From positions 1 to 14,330 of the forward strand of contig CAIXOY010000315.1 of NCBI GenBank assembly GCA_903921135.1: a stretch of DNA of 14,330 bases. The letters are read 5' to 3'. Under the pieces are notes generated by a model. That model was not told the origin of the DNA. It made no database searches and worked only from the letters and a program-made list of their open reading frames with translations. The stretch is from an uncultured Gammaproteobacteria bacterium. GTDB taxonomy: Bacteria; Pseudomonadota; Gammaproteobacteria; Pseudomonadales; UBA5518. This document shows, in pieces, positions 6,911 to 13,569 of the stretch. How positions within the stretch are numbered: the stretch's first letter is position 1; every line of letters begins with the position of its first letter. The translations under genes and the position numbers were made by a program.

Positions 6911-8278
6911 ATGAGCAGTCACTCGATCCTCATCGTCGATGACGAGCCCGACATCCGTGAACTCCTCGCGATGACCATCCGGCGCATGGGCTTCGAGGCA
7001 CTCTGCGCACCCGATCTCGAAACCGCGCGACATCAGCTCGCCAAGCGCCGCTTCGACTTCTGCCTGACCGACATGAAACTGCCCGACGGCACCGGCCTGC
7101 AGTTGATCGAGTATCTGCAGTCCCAACCTGACGCACCGCCCGTCGCCGTGATCACCGCCTTCGGCAGCGTGGATCTGGCCATCGAATCGATGAAGGCAGG
7201 TGCCTTCGATTTCCTCACCAAACCCATCGACCTGGAACGGCTGCGTGCACTGGTCAAGAACGCTCTTGGCAGCACTGTCACAAGTGCCGACACCGCGGCG
7301 AGGGGCGACGCGCCTCGCGTGGACCTGCTGGGTGAAGCGCCCCCCGTGCAGCGCCTGCGCGAACAAATCCTCAAGCTCGCCCGCAGCCAGGCGCCGGTGT
7401 ACGTGAGCGGCGAGTCGGGCAGCGGGAAAGAGCTGGTCGCGCGCCTGATCCACACCCACGGCCCCCGTGCCGCGGCCCCCTTCGTACCCGTGAACTGCGG
7501 CGCGATTCCGGCCGAGCTCATGGAGAGCGAATTCTTCGGGCACCGCAAAGGCAGTTTCACGGGCGCGGTGAGTGACAAGCAGGGCCTCTTCCAGGCTGCC
7601 AACGGCGGCACGCTGTTCCTCGATGAAGTCGCCGATCTGCCGCTGCCCATGCAGGTGAAGCTGCTCCGCGCGATACAGGAAAAAGCCGTGCGCGCTGTCG
7701 GTGCCGAGCAGGAGGTGAAAGTGGATGTGCGCGTGCTGAGCGCCACCCACCGCAACCTCGGGGTGGAAGTGGAACAGGGCCGCTTCCGCAGCGATCTCTT
7801 CTACCGCATCAACGTGATCGAGCTGCAGGTGCCGAGCCTGCGTGACCGCAGCGCGGACATACCGTTGCTGGCGGATGCCTGCGTCCGGCGCCTTGCCGCG
7901 GAGTACGGTGCGGCGGTGCCGCAGATCGACTCCGCCGCGCTGGGCGCGCTGATGGATTATGAATTTCCCGGCAACGTGCGTGAGCTTGAGAACATCCTGG
8001 AGCGTGCCTTCACGCTCTGCGAGAACGCCGTGATCCGCGTGGAAGACCTGCGACTGCCGGCATCGGACGAGGTGATGGAAAGCGCCCTGGATGGTCTCTC
8101 GGAAGAGTTCGACCCTGACGCAGGCGAATCGCTGGAGTCCTTCCTCGAGGGCATCGAGCGCAAAGCGCTGGTGCGTGCACTGGAACTGGAACGCTGGAAC
8201 CGTACCGCAGCCGCGGCCCGCCTCGGGATGAGCTTCAGGCAGATCCGGTACCGCCTGAAAAAACTCGGCATCGACTGA
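6911..8278 (+). CDS. pilR: Sigma54-dependent response regulator PilR
   Basis: PilR is an NtrC-type activator that, once phosphorylated by PilS, remodels RNA polymerase-sigma54 at the pilin promoter. Domain order in 455 residues: receiver (1-120) with acidic pair D10/D11, phospho-acceptor D54 (CLTDMKLPDG), T82 and K104; AAA+ domain (about 138-375) with Walker A GESGSGKE (167-174), sigma54-contact loop GSFTGA (214-219), Walker B TLFLDE (234-239) and the arginine-containing segment RFRSDLFYRINVIEL; Fis-type helix-turn-helix at the C-terminus (about 427-455, WNRTAAAARLGMSFRQIRYRL). The alanine-to-serine change in the GAFTGA loop also occurs in Pseudomonas PilR as I recall it, so it is not a defect. 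Its cognate pilA promoter is outside the window. An AAGGA ribosome site lies about 12 nt before the ATG. Confidence 0.96.
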   Translation: MSSHSILIVDDEPDIRELLAMTIRRMGFEALCAPDLETARHQLAKRRFDFCLTDMKLPDGTGLQLIEYLQSQPDAPPVAVITAFGSVDLAIESMKAGAFDFLTKPIDLERLRALVKNALGSTVTSADTAARGDAPRVDLLGEAPPVQRLREQILKLARSQAPVYVSGESGSGKELVARLIHTHGPRAAAPFVPVNCGAIPAELMESEFFGHRKGSFTGAVSDKQGLFQAANGGTLFLDEVADLPLPMQVKLLRAIQEKAVRAVGAEQEVKVDVRVLSATHRNLGVEVEQGRFRSDLFYRINVIELQVPSLRDRSADIPLLADACVRRLAAEYGAAVPQIDSAALGALMDYEFPGNVRELENILERAFTLCENAVIRVEDLRLPASDEVMESALDGLSEEFDPDAGESLESFLEGIERKALVRALELERWNRTAAAARLGMSFRQIRYRLKKLGID

Positions 8279-8427
8279 GCCTCGCCACCACTATCCGATA
8301 TTTCCTACAGACAGCCGCCACCGGCCACCGGTAGCGTTGCTCCTGCGTGCACGGATGCGCGCAACGCCAGGGAAGGCAGGCACCATGGAAGGTGCAGTCG
8401 GGAAAGGAGTCCCTCCCCGCCAACACG

Positions 8428-8473
8428 CCGCCCCACCCCGTCGGACCACGGAAGGAAAGACGGGGCGGGGCGG
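8428..8473 (+). other. Long GC-rich hairpin with two GGA motifs in the loop
   Basis: CCGCCCCACCCCGTC (8428-8442) pairs with 8459-8473 over 15 positions with one A-C mismatch. The 16-nt loop GGACCACGGAAGGAAA contains ACGGA and AAGGA and can itself fold as CC-ACGGAA-GG. It is the most stable structure in the gap. It lacks a following T-run on either strand (plus-strand downstream sequence is ATGTTCCCC), so it is not a classical intrinsic terminator. It may be the structural core, or a weak 3' end, of the proposed CsrA-binding RNA. Confidence 0.6.
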
Positions 8474-8507
8474 ATGTTCCCCGCAGGGCGCGGCTCGATC
8501 ATCACCC

Positions 8508-8523
8508 GCTCCACGGAGGGAGC
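8508..8523 (+). promoter_or_regulatory. Hairpin enclosing the fimT ribosome binding site
   Basis: GCTCC (8508-8512) pairs with GGAGC (8519-8523) around the hexaloop ACGGAG. The fimT Shine-Dalgarno GGAGGG (8515-8520) lies partly in the loop and partly in the 3' arm, 7 nt before the ATG at 8527. CsrA bound to ACGGA would mask the site directly, the standard mode of CsrA repression. Even without CsrA the stem should lower translation. Confidence 0.6.
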
Positions 8524-8526
8524 CAT

Positions 8527-9084
8527 ATGCGCAGGACGCGCGGATTCACCCTTGCCGAGATGCTCGCGGTAATGCTCATCCTGGGGATCCTGCTGGCCAT
8601 CGGCATGCCCTCGATGCAGGAACTCTCGGCGCGCACCCGCGCAGACAGCACCGTGTTCGGCTTGCGCGCCATGCTGGGTCTGGCACGGCAAAGTGCGATC
8701 ACCCTCAACCGCGACATCACCGTCTGCGGCACCTCCGATGGCAAGCGCTGCAGCGCCGACTGGCGCGAGCAGCCTGCGCTGCTCTTCGCCGACGCCAACG
8801 CGAATCGTGAACTGGATCCGGAAGACCGCCTGATCCTGCAGTCCGAGGTCACACGCCGCGCGGGTGTGCGGTGGCGCGGATCGGGCGGGAGGGCCTATCT
8901 GCGCTACCGCCCCGATGGCGGTGTGAGGGAATTTGGGCACTTCATGTACTGCCCGGACGGGGGAGACCTGCGCTTCGGCAGGCAACTGGTGGTCAGTGCG
9001 ACGGGGCGGCCGCGGCTCGCGCAGGACACCGACGGTGACGGCATCGTCGACAACGGCGCGCAGCCTCCGCAGTGCGGCAGCTGA
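8527..9084 (+). CDS. fimT: FimT, GspH/FimT-family pseudopilin
   Basis: This is a type IV pilus minor pseudopilin of 185 residues. The prepilin site is RTRG^FTLAEM: cleavage after G6, F7 as the mature N-terminus and E11 as Glu+5, followed by a hydrophobic helix (about 7-29). The globular part has the GspH/FimT pattern with C67, C75, C142 and C183. The C-terminal region contains GRPR (160-163), matching the GRxR motif that in Legionella FimT is needed for DNA binding and natural transformation. Two acidic loops resemble calcium sites: D89-x-N-x-N (DANANRELD) and DTDGDGIVD (167-175). The ATG at 8527 is chosen over an upstream in-frame start at 8347 because it has the GGAGGG ribosome site and gives a normal 6-residue leader. 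It is the only minor pilin gene here on the plus strand and converges on fimU, 21 bp away. Confidence 0.88.
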   Translation: MRRTRGFTLAEMLAVMLILGILLAIGMPSMQELSARTRADSTVFGLRAMLGLARQSAITLNRDITVCGTSDGKRCSADWREQPALLFADANANRELDPEDRLILQSEVTRRAGVRWRGSGGRAYLRYRPDGGVREFGHFMYCPDGGDLRFGRQLVVSATGRPRLAQDTDGDGIVDNGAQPPQCGS

Positions 9085-9105
9085 AGACAGGCACAGCGCG
9101 CTGCT

Positions 9106-9690
9106 TCAGGAGCAGGTGCCCGTCTGGGTGCGCTTCACCGACGGCCTGCCGGTGGCAGACACACTGACAACGCGCTCCTGCTTGCCCACATCGGGCGCGC
9201 CGCGGCACACCAGAAAGGCCTCGTCACTTCCGCCCGCCCGTATACCCGAAGGCGGCATATCCACCGCCGAGGTGAGCGCCGAATTGAGGGCCGCATTCTT
9301 GTGCAGCACGCTGACGTTGCCACCGACGGCAGACTGGCGCTGGATGACCACGTCGTCCGAAGTGCCGCTCGCATAGGGTGCCATCACGATCCAGCCCGTC
9401 TGCCAACTGGCCGACGTCGCGCAGGTGTTGCTGTCCGTCGAGGGGCAGACCCGCACGATGGTGTTGCGCTTGATCGCCTCGCTCCGCGCGAGATAGAAAC
9501 TCACCACGAGGTTGTTGGCGGTAGATCCCAGACGGCTGCCGAGGGTGGCATCCGAGAATGTGGGCACGCCTACTGCCACCAGAATGCCGAGTATCAGCAG
9601 TGTGATCACCATCTCCACCAGCGTGAAACCTGCTGCAGGGCGATGATCGCCGACGCTCCGGCGGGGGGACTGATTCGCGCTGAGGTTCAT
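9106..9690 (-). CDS. fimU: FimU-like GspH/FimT-family minor pilin
   Basis: A 194-residue prepilin with class III signal PAAG^FTLVEM: cleavage after G21, E26 as Glu+5 and a helix of about residues 22-43. The 21-residue leader is long for this family, but no later start precedes the cleavage site. The body has the GspH/FimT signature (SFYLARSEAIKRNTIVRVC ... SWQTGWIVM) and four cysteines likely forming two disulfides. Its C-terminal motif is GRPS rather than the GRxR of FimT, suggesting a structural or priming role. The ATG at 9690 overlaps the pilY1 stop as ATGA, so it is translationally coupled to pilY1 and is the last gene of the pilWXY1 operon, the place usually held by pilE. It could equally be named fimT; the choice of fimU rests on operon membership and is tentative. 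Confidence 0.82.
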   Translation of the reverse strand: MNLSANQSPRRSVGDHRPAAGFTLVEMVITLLILGILVAVGVPTFSDATLGSRLGSTANNLVVSFYLARSEAIKRNTIVRVCPSTDSNTCATSASWQTGWIVMAPYASGTSDDVVIQRQSAVGGNVSVLHKNAALNSALTSAVDMPPSGIRAGGSDEAFLVCRGAPDVGKQERVVSVSATGRPSVKRTQTGTCS

Positions 9691-12600
9691 TGCTTCACGT
9701 GCCAGTAGACACGGCCTTTGGGCGCGGTGTAGTTGCTCGAGGCCGCCGGGCTACCCCCTTCAAGAGGCGAGGTGCCGCTGCCGCCGATCAGGAAAGGCAC
9801 CACCGTGCCGTCGTCCAGGATCACCTTGCCCGCCACCGGCGAGGGCGGCAGGCCATCACCCGTGATGCGCTGATAACGCGTGAGTCCCACGGCGGGCGCG
9901 CCATTGCTGTAGTTGATGTTGTACACGTTGGCCTCGCCCAGATTGCCGCTGCAGGCATTCGCGTCGTAGATCGCGGGCTTGAAGGTGCTGAAGGTCACGG
10001 TGTCGGACACGGTAATCGCCGAGGTCACCACGTTCTCGGTGCTGGCAAGCGGCAGGTACCAGCCTTTGCGGTTCGCCAGATCGCTGGAGGTGGGGTTGCT
10101 GTTCGCGGGAATGGGCGTCAGCGAATCACGGCACAGCAGCGCCCCGCCACAGGTCGAGTTTTCCTGACTCAGCCACGCGTTGTTGGAGGGCTGGTCATCG
10201 ACCCGGAAGAAGTGATTCTGGACGTTGTTCGAGGCGCCATATGTGCCCGAGCCCAGCGGTTTCTCGCGGTCACCCGAGCCGATGAGCGCCGCATAACCAC
10301 CGCCCGGGATGGCCACCACGTCCGGGCCGAACAGGAACTTGCGGTTGCGGGTGCAACTGCTGCCGCCATCATCGCAGCCGAGTGCTGCGATGCGCGTGAT
10401 GTTCCAGTTAGCCGGCGCCGTGCTACCGATGGGATCGGCCGCGGAAGCGCCCGAAATGCGATAGAGGTTGCCGCCGGTGTCGGCCGCATAGGCGTAGGTG
10501 AGCAGGCCGTTGTTGTCGGTGACGGGGGTGATCGCGCCGGCCACCCCTCGCACGGTCGTGAAGGTCTTCAGCAAGACGCCGGTGTTGGAATCGATGACGT
10601 AGATCCGGTTTCCCTTGGTGCTGGAGCAGCTGTTGTTCGCGCCGCTGGATCCGTTGTCGGTGTCCTCGCAACGGTCGTAACCGCCGCCCATCAGCAAGAG
10701 CGGTATGGGCGTGCCGCTGGATGCGTAGCCGCCAGCTTTGACCAGTGTCGCCGGCGACCAGGTCTGGCCGATGTCGCGCCAGTCACCATTGGTGGAGTCG
10801 TTGGTGCAGTTGGTGTCATCGAGCAGGTTGGGGCAGCCGCGCTTCCATTTGAGCGAGGGCGAGGTGGCCGATGTCACGTCGAAGGCATAGAGTGCCCGCC
10901 CGCCACGGCGCATGCCGGCATAGAGGAACACCTTGTTGCCGGTGACACCGCCTACCGCACCCTGGTAGGCCGTGATGGGGCCATCGACCGCGTAGGGTTT
11001 GGGCAGGCCGAGTTCCACCTTCCACGATGCATACGTACCCGAACCCGACACCGAGGTGATGTTCGCTACGAGAGCACCCGTGGAACTGTTGTAGGAGGTG
11101 ATGGTGCCGTCCATGTAATTGGAGGCGTCATAGGAAATACGCAGCGCCTTGTTGGCGGAATAGCCGAGACCGGTGCCCACCGTGAGCGATTTGGAACCCG
11201 AACTGATGGCGAGCGAACTGCTGCTCGAGGAGGTGTTCACCGGATAGCTGACGATGACGGAGTTGTCGTACTGGCGCCGCACGCTGCTCCAGAACTCCGG
11301 CGCGATGAAGGACCAGATTTCCTGCCCGGGCGTGTAAGCAGGGCTGGTACCGATGTTGGAACTGCGGTTGCCGTTGATGGCGCGGAGCATGCCGTCATTC
11401 GCCGAGTAATAGACCACCACCTGCGGCGAGGCATCGGTGCCGTAGTTGATGGCAACCGGGCGCGAATGCACCACATCGCCGTGGACGGAAGCCCTCATCT
11501 CGGTGCTGGTGATGCCGTTGATGCGCTCGTCCACGCCCGTCTTCACGTCCAGGCCGCGCTGCCAGTTGATGATCTCGTTGCGCTCGGTAGTGGTGGCGGC
11601 ACCCACGGAGGCGGCAGGGATCTGCGTGGTCGTGGCGCTGGTGTTGAAATCGATGAGCGAGGTGCAGGAGGCAAAGGTCGCCGAGCAGGTCTTCACCGTC
11701 CGCGTAGTGGAGCTTCGCAACACATAGCCCTGCCCGCCCTTCTCGACGACGGGGCCGTCCGGGTAGTTGGACGCGTCCGAATTGGCGACAGCGTTGCAGT
11801 CGCCCTGCGGCTGCGTGGCCCAGTAGGTGTCCACGCTCGCGGGCGTCCAGGTGCTGCGCGAGCACTCCGTGATGAAACCGGTATTGGCGTTGATGGCCGC
11901 GTTGCCGTTCACGTCCAGCAGTTTCAGCGAGCCGCTCACCAGGCCGAGCTTGTACTGCTTCAGGTTGCCCGGCCAGCGCGGCAGCGCGTCGGCATCCGGG
12001 CGGAACATCCCGATGAACACCTGGTTCAGGAAGGTACTCTGGGCGTTGGAGGCGGCCGGCAAGCTCACGGACGCGAACACGCTGTTCACGGCGAGGATCT
12101 CCGAGAGCACTGTGTTCAGCGCATCCACGATGTTCTGCGCGGCCCCGGAACTCACCTCGAAATACTTGCCGTTGCTGACGCTCGCCATGCTTTTGAGCAG
12201 TGCCGTCCAGCCAGGGCCCTGCCCGTTCGTCACCTTGTCGATGTCGAGGGTGTAGATGGTGATCTGCTGCGGGCTCTCGCGCATGAAACGGGCCCACTCG
12301 TCCGCCACGTTGTCCTGCGAGCCGCTCGGCGAAATGGGAATGGCCGTGGTGCTGCCGCCGGCGCTGCCGAGCAGCGTGGTGGCCGTCGTGGTGTCGGAGT
12401 TGTTGTCCTGCACGGCACCGTTGCTGATGTAGATGATGTAGTTCTTCGCGCAGTTCGAGAGGTTGGGGCCGGCATAGCTGGATGCGGTGAAACTGGAAAT
12501 GGCATTGCCGGACAGGGCGTACACGGCGTTGGATTGCGTGCTCCCCGAGGTGTTTCCGGTGTAGTCGGCCTTCACCTTGTTGTTGCCAGATCGCACGGCC

Positions 12601-13052
12601 CCGCTCGAGAAGTACCGGTACGCCTCGGCCATCGTGAGGCCGGCCTTGCCGCCGTTCGATTTGTCACTCAGCACATTCAGGCTGTTCAGCAGCGCGGCAT
12701 AGGTGGCCTTGTTGGTGCTGGACATCGGACGTATCGCGGCGCGCACATAACCGCCGTCGGTGTTGTTGTTGGGGTTGCCGGTCTCGGTGAAGAACATCAC
12801 ACCGACATTGAACTTGGCCGACCCGCCCGCCCCCACCGACAGACCGTTGAACACGTTCACCAGCGCGGCGATCTCGTTGGTGAAAGCGGTGTTCCAGTTG
12901 GCGGTGTTGTCGATCATGAACAGCACGTTCGGCGGCGTGGGCGCCACGCCGCTGGGAGTGCCGGTGAAGAGGTCGATGTCCTCGGCGTTCGACGCCAGGG
13001 GCAAGGCCAGCAGTACGGGCAGGAACCGGCAAAGCAAACGACGGAACATCAT
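9687..13052 (-). CDS. pilY1: PilY1, type IV pilus tip adhesin/assembly protein
   Basis: PilY1 is a large secreted protein that caps the pilus tip with the minor pilins, counters retraction and acts in adhesion and surface sensing. The 1121-residue precursor starts with a Sec signal peptide (1-23, cleavage SNA^ED). An N-terminal von Willebrand A-like domain follows (about 40-320, PNVLFMIDNTANWN; YIIYISNGAVQDNNSD). Its MIDAS-type motif reads D48-x-T50-x-N52 instead of DxSxS. The C-terminal PilC/PilY beta-propeller spans about 540-1120, with ANDGMLRAINGN near 550, KGNRIYVIDSNTG near 813, AYAADTGGNLYRIS near 853 and the terminal KGRVYWHVK. A module of about 70 residues is inserted at about 607-681. 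The start at 13052 is preferred over 13088: GGAG lies 6 nt upstream, the start does not overlap pilX and the signal peptide follows directly. It lies 19 bp after pilX. Confidence 0.93.
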   Translation of the reverse strand: MMFRRLLCRFLPVLLALPLASNAEDIDLFTGTPSGVAPTPPNVLFMIDNTANWNTAFTNEIAALVNVFNGLSVGAGGSAKFNVGVMFFTETGNPNNNTDGGYVRAAIRPMSSTNKATYAALLNSLNVLSDKSNGGKAGLTMAEAYRYFSSGAVRSGNNKVKADYTGNTSGSTQSNAVYALSGNAISSFTASSYAGPNLSNCAKNYIIYISNGAVQDNNSDTTTATTLLGSAGGSTTAIPISPSGSQDNVADEWARFMRESPQQITIYTLDIDKVTNGQGPGWTALLKSMASVSNGKYFEVSSGAAQNIVDALNTVLSEILAVNSVFASVSLPAASNAQSTFLNQVFIGMFRPDADALPRWPGNLKQYKLGLVSGSLKLLDVNGNAAINANTGFITECSRSTWTPASVDTYWATQPQGDCNAVANSDASNYPDGPVVEKGGQGYVLRSSTTRTVKTCSATFASCTSLIDFNTSATTTQIPAASVGAATTTERNEIINWQRGLDVKTGVDERINGITSTEMRASVHGDVVHSRPVAINYGTDASPQVVVYYSANDGMLRAINGNRSSNIGTSPAYTPGQEIWSFIAPEFWSSVRRQYDNSVIVSYPVNTSSSSSSLAISSGSKSLTVGTGLGYSANKALRISYDASNYMDGTITSYNSSTGALVANITSVSGSGTYASWKVELGLPKPYAVDGPITAYQGAVGGVTGNKVFLYAGMRRGGRALYAFDVTSATSPSLKWKRGCPNLLDDTNCTNDSTNGDWRDIGQTWSPATLVKAGGYASSGTPIPLLLMGGGYDRCEDTDNGSSGANNSCSSTKGNRIYVIDSNTGVLLKTFTTVRGVAGAITPVTDNNGLLTYAYAADTGGNLYRISGASAADPIGSTAPANWNITRIAALGCDDGGSSCTRNRKFLFGPDVVAIPGGGYAALIGSGDREKPLGSGTYGASNNVQNHFFRVDDQPSNNAWLSQENSTCGGALLCRDSLTPIPANSNPTSSDLANRKGWYLPLASTENVVTSAITVSDTVTFSTFKPAIYDANACSGNLGEANVYNINYSNGAPAVGLTRYQRITGDGLPPSPVAGKVILDDGTVVPFLIGGSGTSPLEGGSPAASSNYTAPKGRVYWHVKQ
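11013..11237 (-). other. Inserted beta-rich module inside the PilY1 propeller
   Basis: Between IWSFIAPEFWSSVRRQYDN and PKPYAVDGPITAYQG, which are close together in typical PilY1 proteins, lies a run of six serines followed by about 69 residues (613-681). Recognisable pieces are SGSKSLTVGTGLGY, ALRISYDASNYMDGTITSY, STGALVANITSVSGSGTY and SWKVEL. This pattern (GSK-S-TV-TGLGY, then -NYM-G-VTSY-S-TG-L-V-V, then GSGT-W-) is one I associate with small repeats in phage tail proteins. By hand count the core (11041-11220) is about 58% GC against about 62-63% in flanking 60-bp blocks. The assignment is by memory of the pattern, not a database search. Confidence 0.6.
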
Positions 13053-13071
13053 GCAAGGCTCCAGGTGCGAC

Positions 13072-13569
13072 TCAGGCGCACGACACATCCTTCTGTGATT
13101 GCGACAGCACGGCCCTCACGGCCTGCACCACAGTGACCTGCGCACCGCTGCGCGGGTCGGTGACGACGGCCTCGAACTCCCAGGTGGTGATCCAGGCCGA
13201 TGTCGTGGTGAGGCCCGGCAGCGTCACGCTGCTGACAGCAGCCGTGGAAGCCTGCGCCGCACGCACGCACACCGGTGCACCGAGGTTCACGGTGTAGTCG
13301 GTGGTGCCGTCGTTGTTGATGTCCACGGTCTGGCCCGACAAGGCCGCGGGAGTGGTGTAGAAAGGCCCGCCCAGTTCGGTTTCGATCACCAGCTGCGCAG
13401 CCGCGATGGCTTCGTTGCGGGCCTGCATGTTGCCCACCGAACGCAAGCCGGTGGTGCTCATCGTGAAAGCCGTGGTGACCAGCACCGTGATCAGCAGCAG
13501 CATCAGCAAGCTGAGGAAAAGGGTGACAGCGCCGCGCTGGCGGGCCGACGGCGACTGCAAAGCGCTCAT
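13072..13569 (-). CDS. pilX: PilX-type minor pilin
   Basis: A 165-residue minor pilin of the PilX family, part of the tip/priming complex with PilW and PilY1. The leader ends RQRG^AVTLFL (cleavage after G13), followed by a long hydrophobic helix to about residue 36. Position +5 of the mature protein is phenylalanine, not glutamate; PilX proteins, like GspK, commonly lack Glu+5. An acidic loop DINNDGTTD (83-91) fits the DxNxDGxxD calcium-loop pattern, and C101 and C164 could pair. The ATG at 13569 overlaps the pilW stop as ATGA, so translation is coupled; pilY1 follows after 19 bp. Confidence 0.88.
   Translation of the reverse strand: MSALQSPSARQRGAVTLFLSLLMLLLITVLVTTAFTMSTTGLRSVGNMQARNEAIAAAQLVIETELGGPFYTTPAALSGQTVDINNDGTTDYTVNLGAPVCVRAAQASTAAVSSVTLPGLTTTSAWITTWEFEAVVTDPRSGAQVTVVQAVRAVLSQSQKDVSCA

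Larger units (their letters stand above)
8345..8523 (+). ncRNA. Candidate CsrA/RsmA-binding RNA (multi-hairpin leader of fimT or Rsm-like small RNA)
   Basis: The pilR-fimT gap holds a row of plus-strand hairpins with GGA in their loops. They are: GCGTGC-ACGGAT-GCGCGC (8345-8362, one G-U pair), GCC-AGGGAA-GGC (8366-8377), GCACC-ATGGAA-GGTGC (8380-8395), GGGA-AAGGAG-TCCC (8400-8413), a 15-position stem at 8428-8473 whose loop holds ACGGA and AAGGA, and GCTCC-ACGGAG-GGAGC (8508-8523). Five loops are exact ANGGAN hexaloops, the known recognition form for CsrA/RsmA/RsmE. Eight ANGGA motifs occur in about 170 nt, against roughly 0.5 expected from base composition. A -10-like GATATT (8297-8302) could start transcription near 8309, but no convincing -35 is seen. 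Read-through from pilR is also possible. There is no T-run after the long stem, so a leader continuing into fimT seems somewhat likelier than a separately terminated RNA. No coding capacity is evident. Confidence 0.6.

Noticed and set aside
7550..7570. GSFTGA instead of GAFTGA in PilR as a loss-of-function change
   Set aside because: As I recall it, Pseudomonas PilR also carries GSFTGA, so it is a subfamily trait.
8292..8309. TATCCG-N6-CCTACA as a GacA/UvrY-type upstream site (consensus TGTAAG-N6-CTTACA) for the proposed Rsm RNA
   Set aside because: Only about 8 of 12 positions match and it lies too close to the first hairpin to leave room for -35 and -10 elements; not enough to call.
8347..8526. 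In-frame N-terminal extension of fimT from ATG 8347
   Set aside because: It would bury the prepilin cleavage site about 66 residues in, lacks a good ribosome site and overlaps the hairpin cluster; ATG 8527 has a GGAGGG site and a normal leader.
8279..8526. A sigma54 (-24/-12) promoter upstream of fimT, controlled by PilR
   Set aside because: No GG/GC pair with the required spacing and flanking TGGCAC/TTGC was found on the plus strand.
9690..13136. A 1148-codon open frame antisense to pilY1
   Set aside because: It is the GC-rich shadow of pilY1: the product is rich in Arg, Gly, Val and His without any recognisable domain, while the minus-strand frame has a signal peptide and clear PilY1 domains.
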